Part shown: positions 11,915 to 22,575 of the stretch, piece after piece
Layout of the letters: every line of letters begins with the position of its first letter
Numbering within the stretch: the first letter of the stretch is position 1
From: Heloderma charlesbogerti
Taxonomy: Eukaryota > Chordata > Lepidosauria > Squamata > Helodermatidae
DNA: 64,000 nt
NCBI GenBank assembly: GCA_026122225.1
Contig: JANEZZ010001623.1
Location: 703,501-767,500 of the forward strand
Reading direction: 5' to 3'
Translations under genes and position numbers: made by a program
Notes under the pieces: generated by a model
The model's input: the letters and a program-made list of their open reading frames with translations, nothing else
Told to the model about the DNA's origin: nothing
Database searches by the model: none

Positions 11915-11986
11915 CTTAATAAAACATTCCTCTGACTTTTGCCAGCTAACTAGGTATTCATGTAGTATCTGTCTCTTCCGCTCCAG

Positions 11987-12757
11987 GGCGAATGTTCTCA
12001 GATGTGCTACAACATTTTCATCGTGGAATCTGTCTGCGTAGGGTGGTTTTCTTTGGAGTTCCTGCTGAGGTTCATCCAGGCCCCAAACAAGTTTGTGTTC
12101 CTGAGGTATCCGTTAACCATGATTGATATCATTGCAATCCTGCCCTATTACATCACTTTGTTGCTGGACACTGCTTCGGTGGGCAGTAATAAAAAGCCAA
12201 GCTCTGGCAACATCTACCTGGACAAGGTAGGCCTGGTGCTCCGCATACTCCGTGCCTTGAGGATCCTGTATGTTATGCGGCTTGCCAGGCACTCACTGGG
12301 CCTGCAGACTTTGGGGCTCACCGCTCGTCGGTGCACCCGCGAATTTGGGCTCTTGTTGCTTTTCCTCTGCGTAGCCATTGCACTGTTTGCACCGCTCTTG
12401 TACGTGATTGAAAACGAAATGGCAGACTCCCAGGAGTTCACCAGCATCCCTGCTTGCTATTGGTGGGCAGTAATCACTATGACAACAGTGGGCTATGGCG
12501 ACATGGTACCCAGAAGCATCCCAGGCCAGGTGGTGGCACTGAGCAGCATCCTCAGTGGGATCCTTCTCATGGCCTTTCCTGTCACGTCCATCTTCCACAC
12601 GTTTTCCCGCTCATACATTGAGCTGAAGCAAGAGCAGGAAAGAATTATGTACAGGAGGGCACAATTCTTAATGAAAACAAAGTCTCAGTTAAGCAACGCG
12701 TCACCAGGGAGTGACATATTTCCGAGTATCTCCTCAGAGACCAGGGACAACGACTGA
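11987..12757 (+). CDS. KCNG1: KCNG1 (Kv6.1) coding exon 2: S2 to C-terminus
   Basis: This encodes residues 254-509 plus the stop TGA. S2 is at about 263-283 and S3 at about 298-314. S4, the voltage sensor, is at about 336-357 with a regular positive series (LRILRALRILYVMRLARHSL). S5 is at about 374-394. The selectivity filter TVGYGD is at 420-425 and S6 at about 432-458. Where conducting Kv1-Kv4 channels have a Pro-X-Pro bend in S6, this protein has AFPVTS (449-454), as is known for silent KCNG subunits. The C-terminus SETRDND resembles the mammalian end. The reconstructed 509 residues compare with 513 in human. No frameshift or stop is seen, so the gene looks intact. Confidence 0.97.
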   Translation, partial: GECSQMCYNIFIVESVCVGWFSLEFLLRFIQAPNKFVFLRYPLTMIDIIAILPYYITLLLDTASVGSNKKPSSGNIYLDKVGLVLRILRALRILYVMRLARHSLGLQTLGLTARRCTREFGLLLLFLCVAIALFAPLLYVIENEMADSQEFTSIPACYWWAVITMTTVGYGDMVPRSIPGQVVALSSILSGILLMAFPVTSIFHTFSRSYIELKQEQERIMYRRAQFLMKTKSQLSNASPGSDIFPSISSETRDND

Positions 12758-15349
12758 AACGGAAGTTTCCGTGTCTGCCTGTTGCTGAGCAAACAGTAAC
12801 AGATTGCATCTTGGTATTTGTTTCTGGAGGCTTTGGGGAGATGTATTGTACAAATAACATGCAAAAGGGCTTTTAGCCATTATGAAGTGGGGACTTATTC
12901 ATCATTATGCGTGTTTGCATTATTATTAGGGTGGAGGATAAGATTGTTGCTTTTCAGTAGACTGCACAGTCTATACACAAGATCATGAAATGAGGTTTTA
13001 AAAAGCAAACAGGTATCATTAACCAAAAGGAGAACAGTGTAAAATTACATACTGGGCACAGCTGTTGCCATTTGTAACATCAAGAGGCAAGCCATTTCCC
13101 AAGAAAACGACTGTGAATGTTAATGGTTTGATCATTTCGTTAATTGACCTTTTGTTGCTTATTTATACCAATACTTGTGAACTGTACCATCTCAGAGATC
13201 CAAATTCTTGGGTGTATAACTCCATTATTTGTACTGGAGTTAAACATGGATGTCATATTTGCAGAAAAGTTAATTGTGATTTCATTGTTGCTTTTTTCTC
13301 CAGAGTACAAAGGTCTCATTGTTGGTGTCTCTTCCAGCTGCTGACCTCCTTAGCTTCAAATACAGAATACATCAAATACCTTTAGATCATTGTCTATGCC
13401 AGGATAAGCCATAGTAGCATTTTTTCCCTTTTCAGCCATAATTTAAAGAACAGCAGGGAGCTACTTGTTTCTGATGAATTACAGCCTTTAATTAGGCACT
13501 CACTTGCTCACCATTGGCGAGTAGCATTTCCCGCTAGGTGACCAGGCACAGCCCAAGTGACACTGGATATGATTTTTCTCTTCCCTTTGACATGGTTTAT
13601 TTTGTAAAGCAGTTGAAACTAGAAAGTGTTTCATGGAGGTTTCCTGTATCCAGTTCTATCTTGCTAACTATGGGATTTCACAGCTTCCTATTTACACAAT
13701 TTCCCCTGGGATTGGTTAGAACCAGGGGCCCCATGAAAGCCAAAAACCTTTATAATTGCCCTCTCATGCACATTGTCCTCTGAACATTTAAAAGAAAACA
13801 CCGGGTAATCATTCCCTGTCTCCTGGATACTGACTGCTAGATTAACCTGTAATGGCTATCCTTCTATTCCATGCCTTATAATGTTAATAACGAAAAGGTA
13901 GCTAACTGCAAATCCAACAGAATATGCACTGAAATATCACACCATGCCAATCATTCCCTCATAGTTGTTTTCTTTTGCATTGGCTAGAAGGAAATAAAAC
14001 ACTTTGATCTAGCTCAATTGCCAGAAATTATTAGTCTCATTGCTTGTGATAACTCATGGACATCTGGCTCCTTTAAAGGAGCAATAATTATCAGAACTCT
14101 TTGCTGGAAAGGTAAAGAAGATGGGATGAGTCAGCGGAAAGTCAGTAAGTTTCCCATGAGTGAAACTAAAAGGTATAAAGCCTTCTGCTAATTGCATTGT
14201 CCTTCCCTAGTATAAGTTCCCTAGCAATCAAACAAAGTGCTTGTAGAACACTGAAAAGCAACCAAGGGTCTGCCTATATCCCTGTTCGTTCAGGTCTGAC
14301 TCACACCAATACAAACTGGATTTGTTTGCTTTTTTTTTTTTGTCTTCTGAATGTGTTTGGTGAGCCTGTCACGTGACTTGGCCGTGAGCAGAAACTTGTG
14401 GAAGTGTCTCCAGTGAGTGAGAAGGCGCATGTGACATGCTCCTTCACAGTCGAGGCTTGCAGTAAACGACGTGCGCTCAAGTAGCACAGGCAGTAGACTA
14501 CATATATTTTGGACAACCAAGGCAGATAACAATGACTGTCCACACTGAGAAACAAGATTACTCAAGCAATTTTGCAGTAGGGGATCAGTTCTTTGGTACT
14601 GAGGGTGTTCACCTATAGTCAGTGGTTGGAAAACTGTATTCCAGGGAACCATGGAGTTTCTTGGAGACTTCTCAGGGGGTCCAAAATGAGAAGATCAATT
14701 AATGGTAGACAAGCTTCCCTGGGGGAAAAAGTCTCCCCTGTTACTGACCCCCTGCAATACGCAGTTCCAGGGGAGTTGCTTTCTGTTTGTACAGGGTAAT
14801 AGTGAGGCTCAACAGGCATGACCATTGCCTTACACAAACCAATTAGAACAGGACCCAGAATCCTTTGCAGCACACAGACGTTCCATACAAATAGGCAGGG
14901 GCTATTCAGCATAAGAGTCTCTCCCTGAAAGTATGATGTTTGAAAACCACTGTTCTCTATGAATCACAATAGGTCCCTTCCAACCCCTTTTCTAAGCGGC
15001 CCTACCTCTCTTAAATGCTTTTAATAACAAACATCATCAGTAAAATGACAGGGCACAGTTCACTGAATTTCCAGAACAAAATATTAATTAAGACCCCACC
15101 TGATTTCAGTTAGACATACCTGTTGAGTTGTATCACCTTATTGGTTAATTGGGCCAAGCAATGAGCTACTTTTTTCAGTTTTGTTAACTCATGCTGGTAT
15201 TCATTTGCAAGATCAGGTCCTGAAATGGAAATGCATGCACATTTGAGAGATTATGAGCCAGATACTAAAATGACATGAGTGTACAGTGGTGATGAGAACC
15301 TGATGAGTAGCTTCTTGCTCTTACATATACAGTAGCATTCGCTCATAGT
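12758..15349 (+). other. KCNG1: Candidate KCNG1 3'UTR, repeat-poor
   Basis: About 2.6 kb after the stop is AT-rich and largely free of recognisable transposons, as expected of a long 3'UTR in a neuronal channel gene. An AATAAA at 13993-13998 could be a proximal poly(A) site. No coding exon is apparent. The true extent needs transcript evidence. Confidence 0.45.
13993..13998 (+). terminator. KCNG1: Candidate proximal poly(A) signal
   Basis: AATAAA in the context GAAATAAAACAC, 1.2 kb after the KCNG1 stop. It is one of several such hexamers. The placement is inferred. Confidence 0.3.
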
Positions 15350-16146
15350 ATTTCAGATGTGTGTTATGCAGCCCAATTATCAGCATGTTTACTCAAAACT
15401 TGGTCCCACTGTGTTGAGTAGGGCTTACTCCCAGGTAAGTGTGCACAGGATTGCAATGTTAACGAACAGTCAGACTCCAGTATTCTGCAGGATTCTGGAT
15501 GCCAGACCTGTCTATCAGAGTAGGTCTGCAATCCTACGCACACTTATCTGGGGACAAGCCCCACTGAACACAGTGGGACTGTCAGGGTGGAAACTGAGCC
15601 AATAGAGCCCCAGAACAGTTCTGATTCTGAGGAGGAACAGCAATCTGTGGGAGAGGGGCGCGCTCATCTCTCACAAGCACAGCAGCTGGCAGAGATTCCT
15701 CCTGCCAGCATTCCTGGGATAGATAGTGACCCTGGCAGCGAGAGAGCACTGGAGAGGGGCCTGCTGGACACTCGGCGCAGACGCAGAGAGCAACGACAGA
15801 TGGAGGGCACGGAAAGGAGGCGTGGTGCTCGTTTGGCGCACAAACAACGGTTGTGTCCCAAGGACCCAAGGGAAAGAGGGAGGATCTCTCCCTAGCCCAT
15901 AAGTTCAGAGTCTTCCCGTGATTCTCCTTCAAACAGGGACCAACTGCCTTACCTCTGCTATCTTTCCCCAGTGCTGTTCCTTGCTTTGGCGCTAGCTACT
16001 AGTATTCTGAAAGAGTCATAATGGAATAAAGTCTCGGAAAGGATCCTCGTCATCCGTGTCCTGAGTTGGCTATTGGTGGGGACTGCAAGAGGCAGCTAGG
16101 GTGCTCCTGACAGGGACATAGTTCTGAGTAAACATGCAAAGGACTG
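15350..16146. repeat. Dispersed repeat hosting the solo LTR
   Basis: Copies of the GCTTACTCCCAGGTAAGTG repeat are seen on plus (15357-15460) and as a reverse copy (15525-15579). The reverse copy is cut by the LTR at 15580 and resumes at 16113 (TAGTTCTGAGTAAACATGC). Confidence 0.6.
15580..16112 (+). mobile_element. Solo LTR with 5-bp target duplication
   Basis: The element starts TGTCAGG and ends CCTGACA, a 7-bp perfect inverted terminal pair. It is flanked on both sides by GGGAC (15575-15579 and 16113-16117). It contains an AATAAA at 16025-16030 followed by a GT-rich region, matching plus-strand transcription. No gag, pol or env sequence is next to it, so it is a solo LTR left by recombination. 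TG...CA ends with a 5-bp duplication fit Ty3/gypsy or an endogenous retrovirus; I cannot choose. A Glu/Arg-rich 102-codon frame (15587-15895) lies inside but has no recognised domain. Confidence 0.88.
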
Positions 16147-16815
16147 AGTATCTGAACCAGGGATAAATTTGGCCTGCTTTGGATTTTGTATCATGGTAAC
16201 AAATTACTTGTAAACTAGAAAACAGCTATCCTATCAATCACTGTAAGAAATTTCAGGTTTGTTCCCCCAAACAGCAAAGTGGCTGTGGCTTCTTAACAGT
16301 AAATTGAGACAGCATATATGTCTCAACTATATTAGCATTGAATTCCCATACTGTGTCCCGCTTTCAAATATGAAGACTGAAGATTTAAAAAATGTTCATC
16401 AGCACTTTCTGGTGCATCACCTCATTTTGATTTTTAAAGTCAACTTCATTAAAATTACAGATCTTTTCAAAACCTTCAACTGAGTGTTCCCATGTCTGAG
16501 AGTTTTGAGCTGTATTTTTTAAAAAGAAATCATTTACTTTTTAACAGCACACACAGCTGAGAAGACGTCTATGAAGACAACAGTGTTCTTTTATGAATTA
16601 CAACAGACTGCATGGAATTGCCACGAATTAAAAAGTAATGGTGTGCAATGGAGATATATCTTGTTATGTTAGATAAAGCAACAGTTTTTATCAGTGGCAA
16701 TTCAGAGACTGCTGTTTTGTATCATCTTGTGTATATCTGGCAATAGTGTGTATATTTTCAACTCGAACAGTAGCAGCCATGTTCACTTTGATTAATAAAA
16801 AGAATGGATTTTCTT
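16147..16815 (+). other. KCNG1: Candidate distal KCNG1 3'UTR end
   Basis: The sequence is unique-looking and AT-rich, ending with TTGATTAATAAAAAG and a T-rich downstream tract. No gene or named repeat is seen. It may be the end of a long KCNG1 3'UTR, or simply intergenic. Confidence 0.35.
16794..16799 (+). terminator. KCNG1: Candidate distal poly(A) signal
   Basis: AATAAA followed within about 30 bases by a T-rich stretch (TTTTCTTTTCATTTTTATTATG). It would give a 3'UTR of about 4 kb that includes the solo LTR. Confidence 0.35.
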
Positions 16816-16892
16816 TTCATTTTTATTATGTACTTGTTATGTTTATGTCCCACTATTCCTTTGAATAGCTTAGTGTTAAACCAGTCGGTTTA

Positions 16893-17040
16893 ACATTAAG
16901 AAAGGAAAGGAAAGGTTCCTCCTGTGCAAGCACCAAGTCATTACTGACTCCTAGAGGGACGCCGCTTGTGCTGGCATTTTCATGGCAGACTATAGTGGGG
17001 TGGTTTGCCATTGCCTTCCCTAGTCGTGACTACCTTTGGT
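16893..17040 (-). repeat. Squamate SINE fragment (reverse orientation)
   Basis: It starts with repeated AAAGG units (the complement of a CCTTT tail). It continues with CCTGTGCAAGCACCAAGTCA and GGTGGTTTGCCATTGCCTTC. I recognise the pattern as a recurrent squamate SINE but cannot name the family with confidence. Confidence 0.45.
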
Positions 17041-17055
17041 TTAACATTAGCAACA

Positions 17056-17412
17056 ACCGCGGTGGCTTAGTGGGACCGCGGTGGCTTAGTGGTTAAGACG
17101 CTGAACTGCAGACTGGAAGGTTGGCAGGTCAGCAGTTCGAGACCCGAGTGCCGCGTGACGGAGTGAGCTCCCGTCTTCAGTCCCTGCTCCTGCCAACCTA
17201 GCAGTTCAAAAGCAAGAAATTGCAAGTAGATAAATAGGTACCGCCTCAGCGGGAAAGGTAACAGCGTTCCGTGCACCTCGGTGTTCAGTCATGCCGGCCA
17301 CATGACCACGGAAGCGTCTTCGGACAGCGCTGGCTCTTCGGCTTAGAAACGGGGATGAGCACCGCACCCTAGAGTCGGACACGACTGGTTGGGGACACCT
17401 TTACCTTTTTTA
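17056..17412 (+). mobile_element. Sauria-type SINE
   Basis: The tRNA-derived head has an A box (TGGCTTAGTGG) and a B box (AGTTCGAGACCC near 17134). A unique body follows (CATGCCGGCCACATGACC). The tail GAGTCGGACACGACTGG equals the BovB LINE tail seen at 19270 and 49910, followed by ACCTTT repeats. Sauria SINEs are known in squamates and are thought to be mobilised by BovB. The first 18 bases (ACCGCGGTGGCTTAGTGG) are duplicated at 17056-17073 and 17075-17092. Confidence 0.88.
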
Positions 17413-17867
17413 CCACACCCCTCAAACTAGGTCACTAAAATGAACAAAGCGCAGAGGGAATCCAGGCATGAATTTTTGTGTGAAACGATGGTTACCTCAA
17501 TTCTAGTACTGAAACCAAATTCTTGGCCTGAGCATGTACTCAACATCCCCCCACCCACTCACCCACCCCTGCTAAATATACATCCATCCTCGGAGTTACT
17601 ACTTTGCCCTGGCTGTCTTTGTTAGAACTCAAGCCTGAAGAATGCTCACTCATGTCTTAAGATTGTATGACAGTTAGCTCAAATGATGAGCTAATGAGGA
17701 AAGGGATGTTTATACATTTGTGACTGTAAATGATTGGTTGTAACTGGATCAGTGGACGTTAGCTCCAAGGGGAATGAGACTATGCCCTGGGTACTATCTC
17801 AGTAACTCCCTTTCCACTGTCAGAAGGCTGTGGTATGTGGGGAAGGCCTTCTGAATCTCTCTAGATC

Positions 17868-17995
17868 AGCTTTCCCCAACCCGGCTCCCTCCAAATGTTT
17901 TGGACTACAACTCCAAGCATTCCTGACCATTGGCCATGCTAGTTGGGGTTGATTACCAAAACATCTGGAGGGCACCAGATTGGAGAAAGCTGTCT
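17868..17995. repeat. Palindromic MITE (TTGGACTACAACTCC family)
   Basis: The left end AGCTTTCCCCAACCCGGCTC pairs with the right end AGATTGGAGAAAGCT. Inside are TTTTGGACTACAACTCC and ACCAAAACATCTGGAGGGC. It is the same family as 2869 and 45602. Confidence 0.75.
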
Positions 17996-18194
17996 AGATC
18001 ATAGTACAAGACCCATGTACTCTATCGGAGAAGAAGCAGAACATGTCTAATGACTACAAGCCAAATTATTTTATTATTTATCATATGGCACATTTACATC
18101 GCATTACAATAAAAACTATGACCCCCCCGGCTAAGGTGAAGTACAGGCTGAAGGGGCAGGATTGCAGCTTGAGATGGATAGGCATCCAGTCAAG

Positions 18195-19892
18195 TAACAC
18201 CTAATTACTTTTAATGAGTTCAAATCTCCAGGGCCAGATGAACTGCATCCTAGAGTAATAAAGGAACTGGCAGAAGAGCTCTCAGAACCACTGTCTATTC
18301 TCTTTGAGAAATCATGGAAGACGGGCAAAGTGCCTGATGACTGGAGGAAGGCTAATGTCCCTATCTTCAAAAAGGGTAAAAAGGAGGAACCTGGGAACTA
18401 CAGACCAGTCAGTCTGACATCAATCCCTGGGAAAATTATGGAGCAGATGATAAAAGCAATCAGTCTGTAAGCACCTTGAAAACAATACAGTGATTACTCG
18501 AAGCCAACATGGATTTGTCAAGAACAAATCCTCCCAGAAGAACTTGATCTCATTTTTTGATCAGTGAGCCTCCCTTGTGGACTGTGGGAATGCTATGGAC
18601 ATAATATACTTCAGCAAAGCTTTCGACAAAGTGCTCCATGATATCCTGATGTGCAAACTAGCTCAAAGTGGGCTAGATGAAACAATTATCAGGTGGATCC
18701 ACAGTTGGCTACAGAATCGGACTCAAAGTGTGGGATCTTCTCAAACTGGGGAGAGGTAACAAGTGGGGTACCACAGGGCTCAGTCCTGGGCCCAGTTCTC
18801 GTCAAGATTTTTATTAATGACTTGGAGGAGGAGGTGCAGGGAATGCTGATCAAATTTGCAGATGACACAAAATTGGGCAGGATAGCTAATACCTTGGAAG
18901 AGAGAAACAAAATTCAAAGTGATCTGGATAGACTGGAGCGCTGGGCAGAAAACAACAGAATTAAATTTAATAGGGATAAATGCACCTAGGAAAAAGAAAG
19001 CAAATGCACAGTGACAAGATGGGGGATACTTGGCTTAAGAACACTGCAAGTGAGAAGGATCTTGGAATTGTTGTAGATCACGAACTGAATAGGAGCCAAC
19101 AATGTGATGTGGCTGCAAAAAAGGCCGATGCTCTTTTGGGCTGCAAGGAGAAGGGGGCGACAGAGGATGAGATGGCTAGATAGCATCACCGATGCAATGA
19201 ATATGAACTTCAGCACACTCCGGGAGAGAGCGCAGGACAGGAAGGCCTGGCGTGCTATGGTCCATGGGGTCACGAAGAGTCGGACACGACTGAACAACAA
19301 CAACAACAAATAGAAGCATAGCTTTCAAATCCTGGGAAGTACTAGTTCCCCTCTACTCAGCACTGGTTAGGCCTCATCTGGAGTACTGTGTCCAGTTCTG
19401 GGCACTGCACTTTAAGAAGGATGCAGACAAGCTGGAGAGGGTTCAGAGGAGGGCAACAAAGATGATCAGGGGGCTGGAAACAAAGCCCTATGAAGAGAGA
19501 CTGAAAGAACTGGGCATGTTTCACCTTGAGAAGACAAGACTGAGGGGAGATATGATAGCACTTTTCAAGTACTTGAAAGGTTGTCACAGAGAGGAAGGCC
19601 AGGATCTCTTCTCAATCATCCCAGAATGCAGGACACGGAATAATGGGCTCAAGTTACAGGAAGCCAGATTCCAGCTGAACATCAGGAAAAACTTCCTGAC
19701 TGTTGGAGCAATCCGACAATGGAACCAATTCCCTGGGGAGGTAGTGGGCTCTCCCATTCTGGATGCATTCTAGATGAGGCTGGACAGCCATCTGTCAGGG
19801 ATGCTCTGACTTGGATTCCTGCATTGAGTAGGGGGGTTGGACTTGATGGTCATATAGGCCCCTTCCAACCCTACTATTCTATGATTCTATGA
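18195..19892 (+). mobile_element. CR1 LINE, 5'-truncated, inactivated
   Basis: RT-domain remnants occur in order: PVNYRPVSLTS-type block near 18390, IIYFSKAFDKVLHD near 18605, GVPQGSVLGP near 18765 and FADDTKLG near 18855. The C-terminal region [15 protein letters not shown] is near 19535. The element ends with GGACTTGATGG ... CTATTCTATGATTCTATG, the typical CR1 tail. Stops and frameshifts break the frame, and a BovB tail is inserted at 19147-19309. Confidence 0.92.
19147..19309 (+). mobile_element. BovB LINE 3'-end insertion nested in CR1
   Basis: AAGGAGAAGGGGGCGACAGA through GAGTCGGACACGACTGAAC and a run of CAA repeats is the extreme 3' end of BovB. It interrupts a continuous CR1 region: GGGCTGC before it and ATAGAAGCATAGC after it are adjacent in intact CR1. 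It is heavily 5'-truncated. Confidence 0.85.
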
Positions 19893-21349
19893 CCTGAAGT
19901 ATTAAATTTCACCAGAACATTTGATGTAAAAACAATTATCATGACTCAAGATGTCTCCGAAGCAAAGATGTCACAGTGCAACAGATCTTCATTGAATTCT
20001 CTGTCCCTTTTAAGTGAATTACATGCTGTATTGGCTGCCTGCACGCTGCTCTGCTTTGGCATTCTGGGAAGCAAAAACTATGCTTTGATCAATGGCAGTT
20101 CAAAGAACATTCTTTCAAGGGTTTGGTTCTTGTCTGATTGCCATTGTGTTTTTTTAGTCTTGGCTAGTTAGATTGCCAACTTTTTAGATGTATCTAATTA
20201 AACACAACCCGTTTGTGCATGGCTGAGTCATCGTTGCATGCCTCAGTCACTACATATGTTAGCGAAGGAAAACTGGCATGAATTGTGTACGTACAATCTG
20301 TGTGGGCAGATTTTAGTTGAGTGTTCCAGCCTGTGTGAAACCAAGGGCTGCTGTGGAGAACAATGCCTTTCTCCAGCTTGGTCCTCCTGCTGAAGAGTTT
20401 AGAGCTCATAAGAATCCTGTGTGAGGTTAGACTCTCCAAACACATACACAAACCACACTATATATAACCATCACCTCACTTGTTCTCAGTTTTCCTATCG
20501 CATTAACACTAGCAATGTGCAAAATTCAAAGGATTAAGTCCATTTCCTGTTTTCTAATTCCGAGCAGCCGTTTTCTACAGAAAATCCATCAGCCAGTTTG
20601 AATCCCTGCCAATTAATGGTTGTGTTTCCATTTCTTCAGTATTACAGCAATTCTTCACTCTCGTTCAAGGCCCTGTGCATTTTCATTCAGACATTTTCTC
20701 CTGCGTGTTGAATGCTTCATGGGAATTCTAGTAGGCATAACTCTATATAAATGTATTAGCTGTAGCAGTGATTTACCATTAAACTTATTTTCTGGGTTGA
20801 ATGCTGTGCCCCATTCTAAGAGCTAGCCGTGGTGACTTGATAATTAGGAAAGGACACTCTGTACATGTTCAGTGATGGTCTCCGGTGAGCACACACAGAA
20901 ACATATTCACAAAGAGCTGATATGGTATGCTCAGGTTCTGTAGCCTGACACCTAAAGTAGGTTGACATTCAAGAGCCAGCCCTCTTGTGTCCTTGTTATG
21001 ATACCAGAGAGTTCCAGTACAGAGAAGTATTTAGCATAGGATTCAAATATAGATCTGTTAATTCAAGGCTAGTTTGCCTACAGAGCTCTCTGGGAAGTTG
21101 AGGTTCAGGGTCTAGTAGCTATGCAGCTCAATATCTCCTGATTTGTCGTGCCATGTGTTCTGTATATTCTCTCTCACTAACCACTTAAAACTCTAACAGT
21201 TGCAAAGAGACACGTACTTCAAGCCTGGAAGGATAAACACCCACCGCCTACCATTCAATGGTCTGAAAAACTTACTGGTCCTGCTGCATTTGAATGTATA
21301 TCCTACACTCCAATTTCATCTGGATGCTTATTTAAATATATGATCTGCT

Positions 21350-21391
<42 letters not shown>

Positions 21392-22316
21392 AAACGGTAG
21401 TGTTGAATCTTTCCTCTCTTTTTTTAATTAATGGTGTTGTGAATGTTACTGTGAATGGATATACTTTTTATGTTCCTTCTGTTGGTGTTTGATTGTGTTA
21501 TCCCCCCCTTTTTTTGTTTTGTTATAATTTCAAATAGAATAACCAACGGCAGTAGTCTGTAACGGTCCAGAGCCTTTGCACTAGCTCCTGCTTTGCAAAA
21601 AATAGTCACATTACTATTCTTGACTGTTACTAATCTGCAAATCTGACTGACCCTCCATAGATCAGGGGTGGGCAGGATTCAAGCTTGCAGGATCGACTGG
21701 GGTGTGTGTTTGTTTTCCTAGAAGCCTGAGATCCACCACCTGGAGCCAGGTACAAAACAGTGGCTCAGAGGGGTGGACATACACTAAGAATTAAGGAACA
21801 GTTGCCTCTGAGCAAGTTCACAAGCCCTTATACCCCCAAATCCACTCCTAGTTTTCCTCCAAGCAACCTGATTCAGAGCTGGCAGAAGCTATTCAATTGT
21901 TGCTGCTATTATTAGATAATTGGGAGCCTGAAACCCTTGCCAGTTGAAAAGTACTACAAAGAACCCAGAGATCTACCAGTATATCCCAATGTACCTTCTG
22001 CCTAAGCCTGCCATAGATGATCTTCTCCTCTAGGTTGCCAGCTCTAAGATTAACCAAAATATATTTTCTGTCCATTCTACGCGTGTTTCTACATTAAGCA
22101 AAACCTCCGCAAAACCCCACATCCTTTCTGGGCCTTCCTGCTCTTGGTTTCTTTGCAGGATTAGGAAGGGCTCCTTTACACAGCAGCCATGTGGTTTGAA
22201 CTGAGGGAGTGCCTTCCTCCCTCCCTGGCATTTGTGCAAAGGAGTGGGGGCGAGGTCTTGTTTTCATAGCTTAACTTCTGCTGTACTGTTTTCTCACAGC
22301 CCCCAGGAAACCTCCG
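19893..22316. other. Intergenic, no recognised gene
   Basis: The sequence is AT-rich and unique-looking. Apart from the TA microsatellite at 21355, I see no coding exon, RNA gene or nameable repeat. Confidence 0.5.
21355..21389. repeat. (TA)n microsatellite
   Basis: About 16 TA units. Confidence 0.92.
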
Positions 22317-22410
22317 ACTTACTTCTGAGTAGACATAAGATCACCCTGTAAGTCTGCAACCCTTGGCAGACTTACTTGGGAGTAAGCCCCATTGAACTTA
22401 ATAGGGTGCC
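22317..22410. repeat. Short dispersed repeat, inverted pair
   Basis: ACTTACTTCTGAGTAGACAT is followed by GACTTACTTGGGAGTAAGCC, the reverse form of the repeat seen at 2643. Confidence 0.55.
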
Positions 22411-22575
22411 CTGAATCAACAAAGGATGTTGCTTCCGAGCTTGGTGGGGTGGGGGATCAGATGTGTCCCCCTTTGTTGCAGGAAGGCATTTTACTTTCTT
22501 CTCCTTCCAACTGAGAAATGTGCTCAAGTATTTACATGGCAGACACCTGGGAATTGAGGTAAGTCCTTCCTCAGA

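Larger units (their letters stand above)
8928..11986 (+). other. KCNG1: KCNG1 intron between the two coding exons
   Basis: Intron of 3,059 bp with a GTAAGT donor at 8928 and a pyrimidine-rich acceptor ending TTCCGCTCCAG at 11986. It contains a 5S-derived SINE, a palindromic MITE, a hAT-like element and a perfect 20-bp inverted repeat, all listed separately. I see no extra exon: joining across it gives the expected EEEE-R-G-E-C-S-Q-M-C sequence. Confidence 0.92.
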
